Shown here: piece after piece, positions 16,040-23,940 of the stretch
How positions within the stretch are numbered: position 1 is the first letter of the stretch
Layout: the number at the start of each line of letters is the position of its first letter
Assembly (NCBI GenBank): GCA_018268785.1
Contig: JAFDVY010000026.1
Coordinates: forward strand, 1-39,451
Reading direction: 5' to 3'
From: Acidobacteriota bacterium
GTDB lineage: Bacteria > Acidobacteriota > Terriglobia > Acidiferrales > UBA7541
Length of the DNA stretch: 39,451 nt
Notes under the pieces: generated by a model
What the model was told of the DNA's origin: nothing
Seen by the model: only the letters and a program-made list of their open reading frames with translations
The model's database searches: none
Program-made: the position numbers and the translations under genes

Positions 16040-16115
16040 GATGAGACGTTTTCTGCACCGAACTTCGATAGCAAATTCGGATTGAAACAACTGGTGCCCG
16101 GGGTGGGAGTCGAAC
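16040..16115. repeat. Right direct repeat of the tRNA-Leu mini-island
   Basis: A 76-bp partner of the 13455-13532 repeat. Bases 16092-16115 lie inside the intact tRNA-Leu gene and the other 52 bases lie just downstream of it. Differences between copies are a few single-base changes, one missing C, and a missing AC pair before the tRNA end. This level of divergence suggests an old integration. Confidence 0.85.
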
Positions 16116-16179
16116 CCACATGAGGAAAAATCCCCGCAGGATTTTAAGTCCTAAGCGTCTGCCATTCCGCCACCCGGGC
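16092..16179 (-). tRNA. tRNA-Leu (anticodon UAA)
   Basis: A complete 88-nt tRNA on the minus strand with encoded CCA. It has a 7-bp acceptor stem (GCCCGGG/CCCGGGC), a D arm GCG/CGC, an anticodon arm TAGGA-CTTAAAA-TCCTG with anticodon TAA, a long class II variable arm, and a T arm GTGGG-TTCGACT-CCCAC. All stems pair. Its 3' end is the attachment-type site for the adjacent island. Confidence 0.97.
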
Positions 16180-16364
16180 AAGGGCAGAAACCACTGCGCT
16201 TAGAGTTTACTACGCTTCAAATCGTCAGAGAATTTTGTCTTATCATTCCTTGCCGAATTACTTGGCCACTGGGGCCTGATTGTCGAATGACGAAAACCAT
16301 CTTGGTTCAGGCGGTCCCAGAAAACACAGTCGTGGCCGTTTTTACAAGATTCGTTTCGAGAAAG

Positions 16365-17375
16365 TCATGACGCGTCTGGATGTACTTCTTCCGATGTTTC
16401 GTCGTGGGGCGGACGCACATCATTCTGCCGCAAATCGTACGGACCGCCCACAACTTTACTTTCAATATAAAGCGGCCGGGCCTTCGATTCTTCGTAAATC
16501 CTGCCTACATACTCTCCGATGACGCCAAGGAAGAAGAGCAATATCCCCGAAAAGAAAATAATAAATAGCAACAGCGCTGTAAAACCCTTTGGCGGCTGAT
16601 GCAAAAAAATCTTTACGAAAATGGAATAGATCGCGAAAAGCAGAGAGAAAAAGATGGAAAGCGCACCGATGACAGCGGCAGCACGAATGGGCACGACCGA
16701 AAATGAGAAGAGACCGTCCGTTGCGAGTTTGAGCAGGTGCAGAATGCTGTATTTGCTTTTTCCCGAATGTCGTTCCCGGCGCTCGACGACAATTCCCGTC
16801 TGACGAAAGCCAACCCAGCTGCGCAAGCCTCGCAGATAACGATGATGTTCCGGGAGGCGGCGAAGCTGCTCGACTACCCTTCTGGACATCAATCCAAAAT
16901 CGCCTGAATCCAGGGGCAGCCGAATGTCAGAGAGCTGTGCAAGCATTCTGTAGAACAACCAATAGCAAAAACGCAACAGGAGCGATTCTTTGCGGCCCGT
17001 TCGCTGAGCGTACACCACGTCGCTTCCCTGTTGGAAAGCCTCAACAAATTGAGGAATGACTTCGGGTTCGTCCTGCAGATCGCCGTCCATAACCACGGCG
17101 GCGTCTCCGTGTACATAATCGAGGGCGGCGGTGAGGGCAGCTTGATGGCCAAAATTGCGGGATAGACAAACCAAGACGATTCTCGGATCTTTGCCGGCAG
17201 CCTGTTCGACCAATTCAGCGGTACGATCCGTGCTGCCGTCATCAACCAGCACCAGTTCATGTGGTCCGCCTTCGACCGTATCCAAGACTGCCAGCACTCT
17301 CCGTAGAAGTTCGGGAACCACGGATTCTTCATTGTGAATCGGGATCGCTACCGAAAGCCGAAAGGGTTTGGTCAT
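16365..17375 (-). CDS. GT2 family glycosyltransferase (polyprenyl-phosphate type)
   Basis: A 336-residue membrane-associated glycosyltransferase of the DPM1/ArnC/GtrB group, which transfers a sugar from a nucleotide donor to a polyprenyl phosphate. The GT-A domain shows AIPIHNEE, LVLVDDGSTD, the LSRNFGHQAALTAALD segment and the metal-binding region VMDGDLQDEPEV. GDFGLMSRRVV and RYLRGLRSWVGF follow. The interface region GKSKYSILHLLKLATDGLFS is followed by two C-terminal transmembrane helices and a short charged tail. ATG 17375 (MTKPFRLSVAIPIHNEE) is used, 2 bases after the stop of the methyltransferase gene. The likely product feeds the GT-C-like protein encoded upstream in the same operon. 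Confidence 0.93.
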   Translation of the reverse strand: MTKPFRLSVAIPIHNEESVVPELLRRVLAVLDTVEGGPHELVLVDDGSTDRTAELVEQAAGKDPRIVLVCLSRNFGHQAALTAALDYVHGDAAVVMDGDLQDEPEVIPQFVEAFQQGSDVVYAQRTGRKESLLLRFCYWLFYRMLAQLSDIRLPLDSGDFGLMSRRVVEQLRRLPEHHRYLRGLRSWVGFRQTGIVVERRERHSGKSKYSILHLLKLATDGLFSFSVVPIRAAAVIGALSIFFSLLFAIYSIFVKIFLHQPPKGFTALLLFIIFFSGILLFFLGVIGEYVGRIYEESKARPLYIESKVVGGPYDLRQNDVRPPHDETSEEVHPDAS

Positions 17376-17377
17376 AA

Positions 17378-17986
17378 CTATGCCGACCCTTTGCAATACA
17401 CTAACTGCCAGAGAGGGTTTCCCCACACGCAGACAGGAAAAGGCTGATAAATTTTTATGTCCATGTGTTGGGCAAAAATATCTTTCCATTCGTGGGCGGG
17501 GCGGGCGAATTTTCCTCTATCCCAATCCGCAAGCAATTGAGCAATAGAGCGATCTCCAGGAGAGGTCAGCTCGATGATGTGGATGTACCCATCAGGAGAG
17601 ACCCAAGTGCGCAGTCGGTCGAGCACGCGGTGGGTTTCCTCCAGATTGATGTGGTGAAGGAAGCTATTTACCAGGACAAAATCGAATCCACCGTCGCGAT
17701 CCCTCTCGTAGGTGGTGACGTCCGCCACCACGAATTCGCGATTGAATTTGCGCCTCGCCTCTGCCACGTACTTCGGGTTGACTTCCACGCCAAGATAGTC
17801 GGCATGATCGAAATACCTTGTGTTTGTACCCGGACCGCATCCCACGTCCAAAACGCGTTTCACTTTTGACAAGTCGTTATTCGTGGCAATCGGGGCAAAT
17901 TTGTCCGCGGCAAAGGGCGCCTGCCAAAGACTGTAGACGATGGTTTGTTCCAGCAAAAAGTCCGTAAATCTCACTATTTCCACCAC
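17378..17986 (-). CDS. Class I SAM-dependent methyltransferase
   Basis: A 202-residue protein with a Rossmann-type methyltransferase fold. Motif I is VLDVGCGPGTNTRYF (about residues 42-56), followed by YLGVEVN (acidic residue at the end of strand 2), FVVADVT, and DFVLVNSFLHHI before the RVLDRLRTWVSPDGYIHI helix-strand pair. It sits between two glycosyltransferase-type genes and overlaps the upstream one by 13 bases. A lipid-linked sugar or a small envelope molecule is a plausible substrate, but nothing fixes it. Confidence 0.88.
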   Translation of the reverse strand: MVEIVRFTDFLLEQTIVYSLWQAPFAADKFAPIATNNDLSKVKRVLDVGCGPGTNTRYFDHADYLGVEVNPKYVAEARRKFNREFVVADVTTYERDRDGGFDFVLVNSFLHHINLEETHRVLDRLRTWVSPDGYIHIIELTSPGDRSIAQLLADWDRGKFARPAHEWKDIFAQHMDIKIYQPFPVCVWGNPLWQLVYCKGSA

Positions 17987-19995
17987 ACCTCGAATTTCCC
18001 TACTCGAGACGAAAACTTGAACTCAGTGGATGCAATGGCGCGCAACGGCCGGACGTATTCGTAGGAATCGATAGCAGCCAAATTTACCACCACAACGTTG
18101 ATGTCATTTGCGCGAATTGTTTCCTGAATTCTTGAAGGGTAGCTGGCGCGATCTTCAAATACTTCATACATCGTGGGGGTGGGATTTCTGAACCCTCCCA
18201 GAAAATAGATTTCCGGGCAATCGGGCCCTGCGAGAATGGTATTCCCGCGGGCGTGCTGCCGCACAAATGGAATCACGTTACTGTATGTTTCAGCCGAAAT
18301 CGCCGAAATACGAATATTGCCAGCTCTAGGGAGAGAAATTTTGTGATTTGCGCTGTCTGGAAAATACCCACGGCCAAGCCAAAACAGTCCTCCGGGGAGC
18401 ATGACTACCGCTCCAAACAAAATACCGGTGACGACGACAAGGCTGAGGAGAATACGGGGTGGGTCGCGGAACAAACCGATTACCAATGCTGCCGCAAGAA
18501 AGCCCAGCGGAGCTATATAACAAAAGTAAATGGAAGCGGCATAGGGAAACTGCACGAGGCTGCAAAATGCAGATAAGGCGATGAGGATAAAGACTCTTTC
18601 CTGCGCATAGTCTCGCACACTGCGACGATCCCGCCCGTAGTGGATGATCGCAGCTGTGCCTGCCAAGACCGTGATGGGAATCAGACCGTGCGCGGCTTTC
18701 CAGATTGCCTGATAACTACTGGGAAAAAGAAATGCGCGCATGAAGACGAAAGCCAAGACTGCAAAGAATAATAGAGTCCAAATCCGGCGCGCTTGGTCTT
18801 TCAGGTAGAAGCCCAGAACAATTGCGATGAACAGGGCTATGGCCGGCAAGAACGCAATCAACGGCGGCTGTCGAATTGCGACTGCCAAAATTCGCTTGGC
18901 TGGGAGAACGAAGACACCGTTGAAGAGAGCCCCAAGAGCGTGCGCGTGGATATAGGGCAAAAGAAAAAGCAACAAAGGGGCGGCAAATCCAGTGAAAAAA
19001 GGCCAAATCATGCGGCCCAAGAAATGAAAGCGCTCGGAACTGGAGCCGGAATCCGTACTTGCGGCGACAGAGCTTCCGCCGAGAGAAGAACCGGAAAATT
19101 CACCGCGAACCAGGAGTCTGGCGATAGCGGCGGCAGGGAGAAAATAGTGCACGATTTCGGGCAGTCCAAGCTGGCCTCTAATCAGGAATGCCAGTGCAGC
19201 AATTGTTGCGAAAAGGAATGTGCAAAGAAATGCCGTATAGGCGGGTGTCTTCTTGCGAACAGTCTGACTGCGCGTTTGCTCGACAAACAGGAATACCAGC
19301 AAAACCGCGGCAATGTAAAACAAGGCGATACTCTTGATTAAGAACGACAAGCCGCCACAGATACCTGCTCCGAAAAGCCACCAGGCCGACGGCTTCTTAA
19401 GCCAAACGAACAGACAGACGGCGCCAAACGTGGCGAAAAACAAGTTGTACCAGGAAGGCAACCCCGCGGGATAGTTCGGTACGCTCCATGCAACCGCCAA
19501 CAATGTTATTCCCGCAGCAATCCAATCTGTGAATACTTCCTTCGCAAGAAAATAAATGGCTGCGATCCAGAAGATGGTGAACAGTAGTAGAGTCCATCGA
19601 ATGGAATCGAGATTCGTGCCTAAAATTCGAAATGAAGCCGCATACAAAAAACTCAAGCCCCCGGTGTAAACATCAGTAAAGTCGCGATGGGGGAGTTGTC
19701 CTTGCAATACTCGTTCGGCACATTGCGCTAGCAACCCATCGTCCCAGGGAACCCACCCGCGCATGAGGTTCATGCCGACAAAGACGGAACAAGTGACCCA
19801 GGTTGCAGCAAAGATTACAAAACCACGGAGTGCAGAGCCCTTTGGCAAGTTTCGCGCTGTTTGGGCCGTTTCGAGATCGGCTTCCATTCGCTGACCGCTT
19901 TTCTGCCCTTGCCGTGAATCCACATGGTCGGTAAGCGATTCGTGAGTCTTAGTCGTCGTTTCCAAGGTGTTTGCGCTCAAAATCGATTTCAGCAC
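17974..19995 (-). CDS. Multi-spanning membrane glycosyltransferase (GT-C/GT39-like)
   Basis: A 673-residue protein with about 12 hydrophobic segments and a soluble C-terminal domain of some 120 residues. After the first helix it has RGWVPWDDGLLAQCAERVL then GQLPHRDF. The acidic pair and the downstream aromatic/Tyr-rich loop follow the pattern of lipid-linked sugar transferases of the GT-C type (PMT/ArnT-like). The N-terminal 65 residues are polar and poorly conserved in appearance. Internal methionines, such as the one about residue 37, are alternative starts. It is the first gene of a three-gene leftward operon with a methyltransferase and a polyprenyl-phosphate glycosyltransferase. This suggests sugar modification of an envelope glycan or protein. 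Acceptor unknown. Confidence 0.8.
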   Translation of the reverse strand: MLKSILSANTLETTTKTHESLTDHVDSRQGQKSGQRMEADLETAQTARNLPKGSALRGFVIFAATWVTCSVFVGMNLMRGWVPWDDGLLAQCAERVLQGQLPHRDFTDVYTGGLSFLYAASFRILGTNLDSIRWTLLLFTIFWIAAIYFLAKEVFTDWIAAGITLLAVAWSVPNYPAGLPSWYNLFFATFGAVCLFVWLKKPSAWWLFGAGICGGLSFLIKSIALFYIAAVLLVFLFVEQTRSQTVRKKTPAYTAFLCTFLFATIAALAFLIRGQLGLPEIVHYFLPAAAIARLLVRGEFSGSSLGGSSVAASTDSGSSSERFHFLGRMIWPFFTGFAAPLLLFLLPYIHAHALGALFNGVFVLPAKRILAVAIRQPPLIAFLPAIALFIAIVLGFYLKDQARRIWTLLFFAVLAFVFMRAFLFPSSYQAIWKAAHGLIPITVLAGTAAIIHYGRDRRSVRDYAQERVFILIALSAFCSLVQFPYAASIYFCYIAPLGFLAAALVIGLFRDPPRILLSLVVVTGILFGAVVMLPGGLFWLGRGYFPDSANHKISLPRAGNIRISAISAETYSNVIPFVRQHARGNTILAGPDCPEIYFLGGFRNPTPTMYEVFEDRASYPSRIQETIRANDINVVVVNLAAIDSYEYVRPLRAIASTEFKFSSRVGKFEVWWK

Positions 19996-20267
19996 GCGCC
20001 AATTTTAAATAAAAGCAGCGTTTTCCTGTCTGTGTTCTGCTAGTGAATTGACGCTTACCTAGCGCAGACGAGATTGACGGAGCCCTGGCCGCAACTTCGA
20101 AAGGAAACTTGAAGTACAAGGCGTTAAACGATAAGACCGGCAGGCGAATCATTGTGCGGCTGGCAGGCTTAATCAGTACAACATGGCGGGGCAGCAAGGG
20201 CTGTTAAGACAGGCGGCGCCCGACTAACATCGCTTAGGCTCAGTCCGCGGCCTGGTCTAAATAGATC

Positions 20268-22298
20268 ATGGAAACGAATCCCCAAACACAACGGGCTTTC
20301 CGGCAAGGTGTGTACCTGGCCGTGGCTCTGGCTGGCGCGATTGGACTCACCCTGCAATTCACTCGCGCGGGCATATGGATGGAAAACCGCGCGTTTGATG
20401 AGCGTGCGCGCTGGTCAGCTCGCCCGGAAAAAGCCGATCCGCGGATCGTCATCATTGATATAGACAACGCGAGCTTCGACGAGCTGCAGGACAAACTGGG
20501 CCGATGGCCGTGGCCGCGGCAAGTATGGACCGAAATTGTGCGCTACGTGAGCAAGGGCCAGCCAGCGGCGATCGTCTTCGACGCAGCGTTTACCGGCGAA
20601 CAAAAAGAAGCGCCGCAGATGGACGACGACTTCGCGCGCATCCTGCAAAATTCCGGCAAAACTGTTCTTGGCTTTTCATTTTTGTCGACCGACGTGTCCG
20701 GTAATCAGGTTTTGAGGCAGGACGCCTCGGTTTACGCCGCGCCGGGCGCGCGCTTCGGCTTCGAGTTGCCAAAAACAGAGTGGACTCCGAATCTGCCGCT
20801 CGACAAGCTCGCGAGTGCCGCCGCGGGCCTCGGCTCCATCAATTCCACGGCCGACGACGGCGGCTTAATCCGGCGCGAGCCGATTTATTTTGTTTATCAA
20901 GGGCGCGCGTATCCCACTCTGGGCGCCAGGACGGTGGAAGTAGCGACGCCGCAAGACAAGGAAGGCTGGGTCGCACAAAGAAGCTGGCTTGGCACAAATT
21001 CCCTGGCACGCGGCGGAACAGCGGTTCCGGTGGACAGCGAAGGCCGCGTGTTGTTGCTCTGGCACGGGCGCGCGAACAAGCCCGACAATCCGGGGGAAAT
21101 CGAAACATACAAACGCATCCCGCTCTGGGAAGTGATCTGCTCGATCTATCCGGAGCAATGTCCGAACGTTGAGCACAAACATCCGGCAAGCGAGTTTCAG
21201 GGAAAAATTGTGATGGTGGGAGCAAGCGCGGCGGGAAGTTACGAGCCGCGTCCCACTCCTTTGGATAAGCAGCCTCCAGGATTTTTCGCACATGCAACAC
21301 TGATGGACAATCTGTTGAACGGCGTGGCGATGCGGGAAGCGCCGGCATGGCTAGCGGCCGCGCTTATCTTGCTGATGTCGTTGATCGGCGGCGCCATCCA
21401 ATTGAACCAAAGTTCGTTTCGCGCTGGCGTATTTCTAATTTCAGGCGCGCTGATTCTGTTTTTCGTGAGCAATGTGGCGCTCTTCGGCACGAGTCATTTC
21501 GTGCTGCCTCTTGTCGCTCCAAGTATTGCGCTGGCGCTCTCTTACTCCGGCGCGAGCACCGCGCGCTACGTCACCACGGGCCGCGAGCTTCGCCAGACGC
21601 GCGGCGTGCTGGAACGATACGTGGCTCCGCAGCTTGTGAAATACGTGATGGCCAATATCGAACAGATGCAGCTCAACGGCGACAAGCGCGAACTGACCAT
21701 CCTGATGTCCGATGTGCGCAATTTCACCACGATGACGGAAAAATCCGAGCCGATGGAACTGATTGCGCTGCTCGACGACTATCTTTCCGCGATGACCGAA
21801 ATCATTTTCAAATACAACGGCATTGTGGACAAATTCATCGGCGACGGAATTCTGGCGTACTGGGGAGCGTTCACGCCGGAGCACAATCACGCGATGGAGG
21901 CGTCGCAGGCGGCTTTGGAAATGATCGAGAAGGTGAAAGAGCTGAACGCCAAATGGGCCACGGAAGGCAAAACGCCAATTTCAATCGGCATCGGCGTCAA
22001 CACCGGCACGGTAATATTTGGAAATCTCGGCAAGGGCAAGAAAACCGAGTTCACGGTGATCGGCGATCCGGTGAACCTGGCGGCGCGCCTGGAAAGCCTG
22101 AACAAGGAGATGCATACTTCGATCATCGTCAGTGAAGAGACGCGCAACCGGCTTGGAAATCAGGCTCAGGTTCGGGCGCTGGGTGGGGTTAAAGTAAAGG
22201 GCAAGACGATCGAAACCACGGTTTATGAACTTTGCGGCTGGGGCACCGCTCCAGCGAGCGAAGCGGCAAAGAAGGAAATGACGGAGGTAGTGAAATGA
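20268..22298 (+). CDS. CHASE2-domain class III adenylate/guanylate cyclase
   Basis: A 676-residue membrane receptor that makes a cyclic nucleotide from ATP or GTP. It has a first helix (GVYLAVALAGAIGLTLQF), an extracytoplasmic CHASE2 sensor (begins with RIVIIDIDNASFDELQDKLG, then WPWPRQVW, about residues 60-360), then three closely spaced helices around residues 360-440. The cytoplasmic cyclase domain has the metal-binding aspartates Asp482 (MSDVRNFTTM) and Asp526 (FIGDGILAYWG), plus GIGVNTGTVIFGNLG and FTVIGDPVNLAARLE with the transition-state Asn and Arg. Nucleotide specificity is not certain. The gene overlaps the next one by four bases (ATGA), so the product of that gene is likely to be functionally linked. 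Confidence 0.95.
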   Translation: METNPQTQRAFRQGVYLAVALAGAIGLTLQFTRAGIWMENRAFDERARWSARPEKADPRIVIIDIDNASFDELQDKLGRWPWPRQVWTEIVRYVSKGQPAAIVFDAAFTGEQKEAPQMDDDFARILQNSGKTVLGFSFLSTDVSGNQVLRQDASVYAAPGARFGFELPKTEWTPNLPLDKLASAAAGLGSINSTADDGGLIRREPIYFVYQGRAYPTLGARTVEVATPQDKEGWVAQRSWLGTNSLARGGTAVPVDSEGRVLLLWHGRANKPDNPGEIETYKRIPLWEVICSIYPEQCPNVEHKHPASEFQGKIVMVGASAAGSYEPRPTPLDKQPPGFFAHATLMDNLLNGVAMREAPAWLAAALILLMSLIGGAIQLNQSSFRAGVFLISGALILFFVSNVALFGTSHFVLPLVAPSIALALSYSGASTARYVTTGRELRQTRGVLERYVAPQLVKYVMANIEQMQLNGDKRELTILMSDVRNFTTMTEKSEPMELIALLDDYLSAMTEIIFKYNGIVDKFIGDGILAYWGAFTPEHNHAMEASQAALEMIEKVKELNAKWATEGKTPISIGIGVNTGTVIFGNLGKGKKTEFTVIGDPVNLAARLESLNKEMHTSIIVSEETRNRLGNQAQVRALGGVKVKGKTIETTVYELCGWGTAPASEAAKKEMTEVVK

Positions 22299-22792
22299 AA
22301 TCCCGAATGCGTGCTGGCGCGATTCTTCTCAGTGGTCTCCTGGCTGGCTCCGCTTACGGCTTGACGCTGACGCTCCCGCAGCAGCAAAGCAAGCAGGATC
22401 AGCAGGACGCTTCAAAGCAAAAAAACAAAAAAGGGACAAAGGATCAGCAGAATTCGAATTCCAGCGGCGCGCAAAACCCTCCGGCCGGGAATCCTCCGCC
22501 TTCCAATCCGCCGCCTGCCAGCAATCCGTCCAGCGGAGACAAACCGACACCGCTCTTCGGCGGCACCATTGGGCTAAAATCCTCGCGCCAGACCAAGGAT
22601 AGTGCGACGCTAGGCTTTAACGGCGTGGATCCAAACGGCCAGGTGCAAAAAAGCTTCCTCAACGCGGCCGTGACTCCCGCGGACGCCATGAAAGCGCAGC
22701 AGCTTGCACAAACCACGGTCGCTCCAGCGGACCTCGTGCAATTCCTTCAGGACGGCGGGCTCAATCTCAGCGCCGCTCCGCAAAAACCATAA
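22295..22792 (+). CDS. Secreted low-complexity Gln/Asn/Pro-rich protein
   Basis: A 165-residue protein with a signal peptide (MRAGAILLSGLLAGSAYGL) followed by a strongly biased region rich in Gln, Lys and Asp, then Asn/Pro/Ser repeats (NPPAGNPPPSNPPPASNPSS). The C-terminal 80 residues are better ordered, with GLKSSRQTKDSATLGFNG and a helix-forming end. The ATG overlaps the cyclase stop codon (ATGA). No family is recognised. It looks like a periplasmic or surface protein with a flexible linker. Its position between a sensor cyclase and a secreted protease suggests an envelope-related role. Confidence 0.72.
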   Translation: MKSRMRAGAILLSGLLAGSAYGLTLTLPQQQSKQDQQDASKQKNKKGTKDQQNSNSSGAQNPPAGNPPPSNPPPASNPSSGDKPTPLFGGTIGLKSSRQTKDSATLGFNGVDPNGQVQKSFLNAAVTPADAMKAQQLAQTTVAPADLVQFLQDGGLNLSAAPQKP

Positions 22793-22807
22793 GGAGAGGG
22801 GACGAAC

Positions 22808-23794
22808 ATGAAACTTACAAGAACTACCCTCGCGCTCCTCGCCGTTGCACTCTTTGCGCAAGCAAGCACCGCGCAGCTTGGCGACGTTTTTAAGAAAGTA
22901 CAAAAAGCAAAAACAATCGCGGACAACAACAAGCCGTGGACTTCCGAGCAGGAGCAAGCCATCGGACAGGCGTCCGCCGCAAAACTCATCAGCGTTTTTC
23001 ACCTTTATGAAAGCCCCGATATGGTGAAGTACGTCAATCTCGTCGGCACGACGGTCGCGCGACAATCCGGGCGGAGCCTGACCTATCACTTCGGAATCCT
23101 GGATACGGATGTCGTCACCGCCGTTTCTTTGCCGGGCGGATACATCTTTATTACGCGCGGCGCTTTGGCCAATCTGAAAAGCGAAGCTGAGCTTGCAGGC
23201 GTGCTAGCTCACGAAGTGGCCCACGTGGACAAGCGCCATCTCGAACGCGAAATTCGCTCGCAAAAAAACGCGGACTTCGCGAAAACGGAAGCCGCATCGC
23301 ACGTGCCGGTCGGCGGAGAACTTGTGAACATGGCGGGCACGGTGGTTACGCGTTCGTTGACCATGCAATTCAGCCGCGACAAGGAATCGGAAGCCGACAA
23401 ATTCGGCGTGGACTATTCCGCCAAGGCTGGATACGACCCCGCCGGCCTGCGCAACTTTCTGCAATTTCTGGCGAGCGTTCCTGCGACTCCTCAATCCAAG
23501 CAAGCGCTGGGCCTCTGGGGCAGTACGCATCCGCCGCTGGGCGACCGCATCAATTCGCTGAACTCCCAGTTGCAGGGCTTTCCGGATCCCGGGCAAAAGC
23601 TCGCCGAGCGTTATGCCTGGTACGTGAATCCCCCAGCGTTCAGTCGTGAGACCGGCGCGCAGAACGCCGCGACGGTGCCGGCACTAGCGCCCGGCGCCAA
23701 TGAAATCGATGGAATCGTCATGCAAGGCGTCGTCGTCTTGAATGGCGCGAAACTGCCAGACGGCACCAAAGTCAAAGTCCGGCCACAACAGTAA
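22808..23794 (+). CDS. M48-family zinc metalloprotease
   Basis: A 328-residue exported peptidase. A signal peptide is present (TLALLAVALFAQASTAQ). The zinc site is HEVAHVDKRHLE with His135, Glu136 and His139. The third ligand is the Glu in the downstream KESEADKFG segment, typical of the BepA/YfgC/LoiP type of M48 proteases that degrade misfolded outer-membrane proteins. The substrate-region motif SLPGGYIFITRGAL is also typical. The ATG is 15 bases after the previous stop with AAGGAGAGGGG before it. The last 70 residues form a Pro/Ala-rich extension with a possible small beta domain. It probably acts in the periplasm. Confidence 0.93.
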   Translation: MKLTRTTLALLAVALFAQASTAQLGDVFKKVQKAKTIADNNKPWTSEQEQAIGQASAAKLISVFHLYESPDMVKYVNLVGTTVARQSGRSLTYHFGILDTDVVTAVSLPGGYIFITRGALANLKSEAELAGVLAHEVAHVDKRHLEREIRSQKNADFAKTEAASHVPVGGELVNMAGTVVTRSLTMQFSRDKESEADKFGVDYSAKAGYDPAGLRNFLQFLASVPATPQSKQALGLWGSTHPPLGDRINSLNSQLQGFPDPGQKLAERYAWYVNPPAFSRETGAQNAATVPALAPGANEIDGIVMQGVVVLNGAKLPDGTKVKVRPQQ

Positions 23795-23867
23795 GCGAGC
23801 CCGCCCTCCCCGCGAACAGGCAGCCGGCAGCATTAGGCCGGGAATTTCATTTTGGCGTAAGATAGCG

Positions 23868-23892
23868 TGCCTCTGCTTGCAATGCAGAGGCA
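23868..23892 (+). other. Hairpin in the transketolase leader
   Basis: A 9-bp perfect inverted repeat (TGCCTCTGC and GCAGAGGCA) with a 7-base loop lies between the M48 stop and the transketolase start. No T-run follows, so it is not a clear intrinsic terminator. It may be a processing or attenuation structure, or just a relic. Confidence 0.45.
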
Positions 23893-23940
23893 TCTAACTT
23901 GCACCGGGAAGAAAAAATTCCCCGCCCCGAGGGAGCGATC

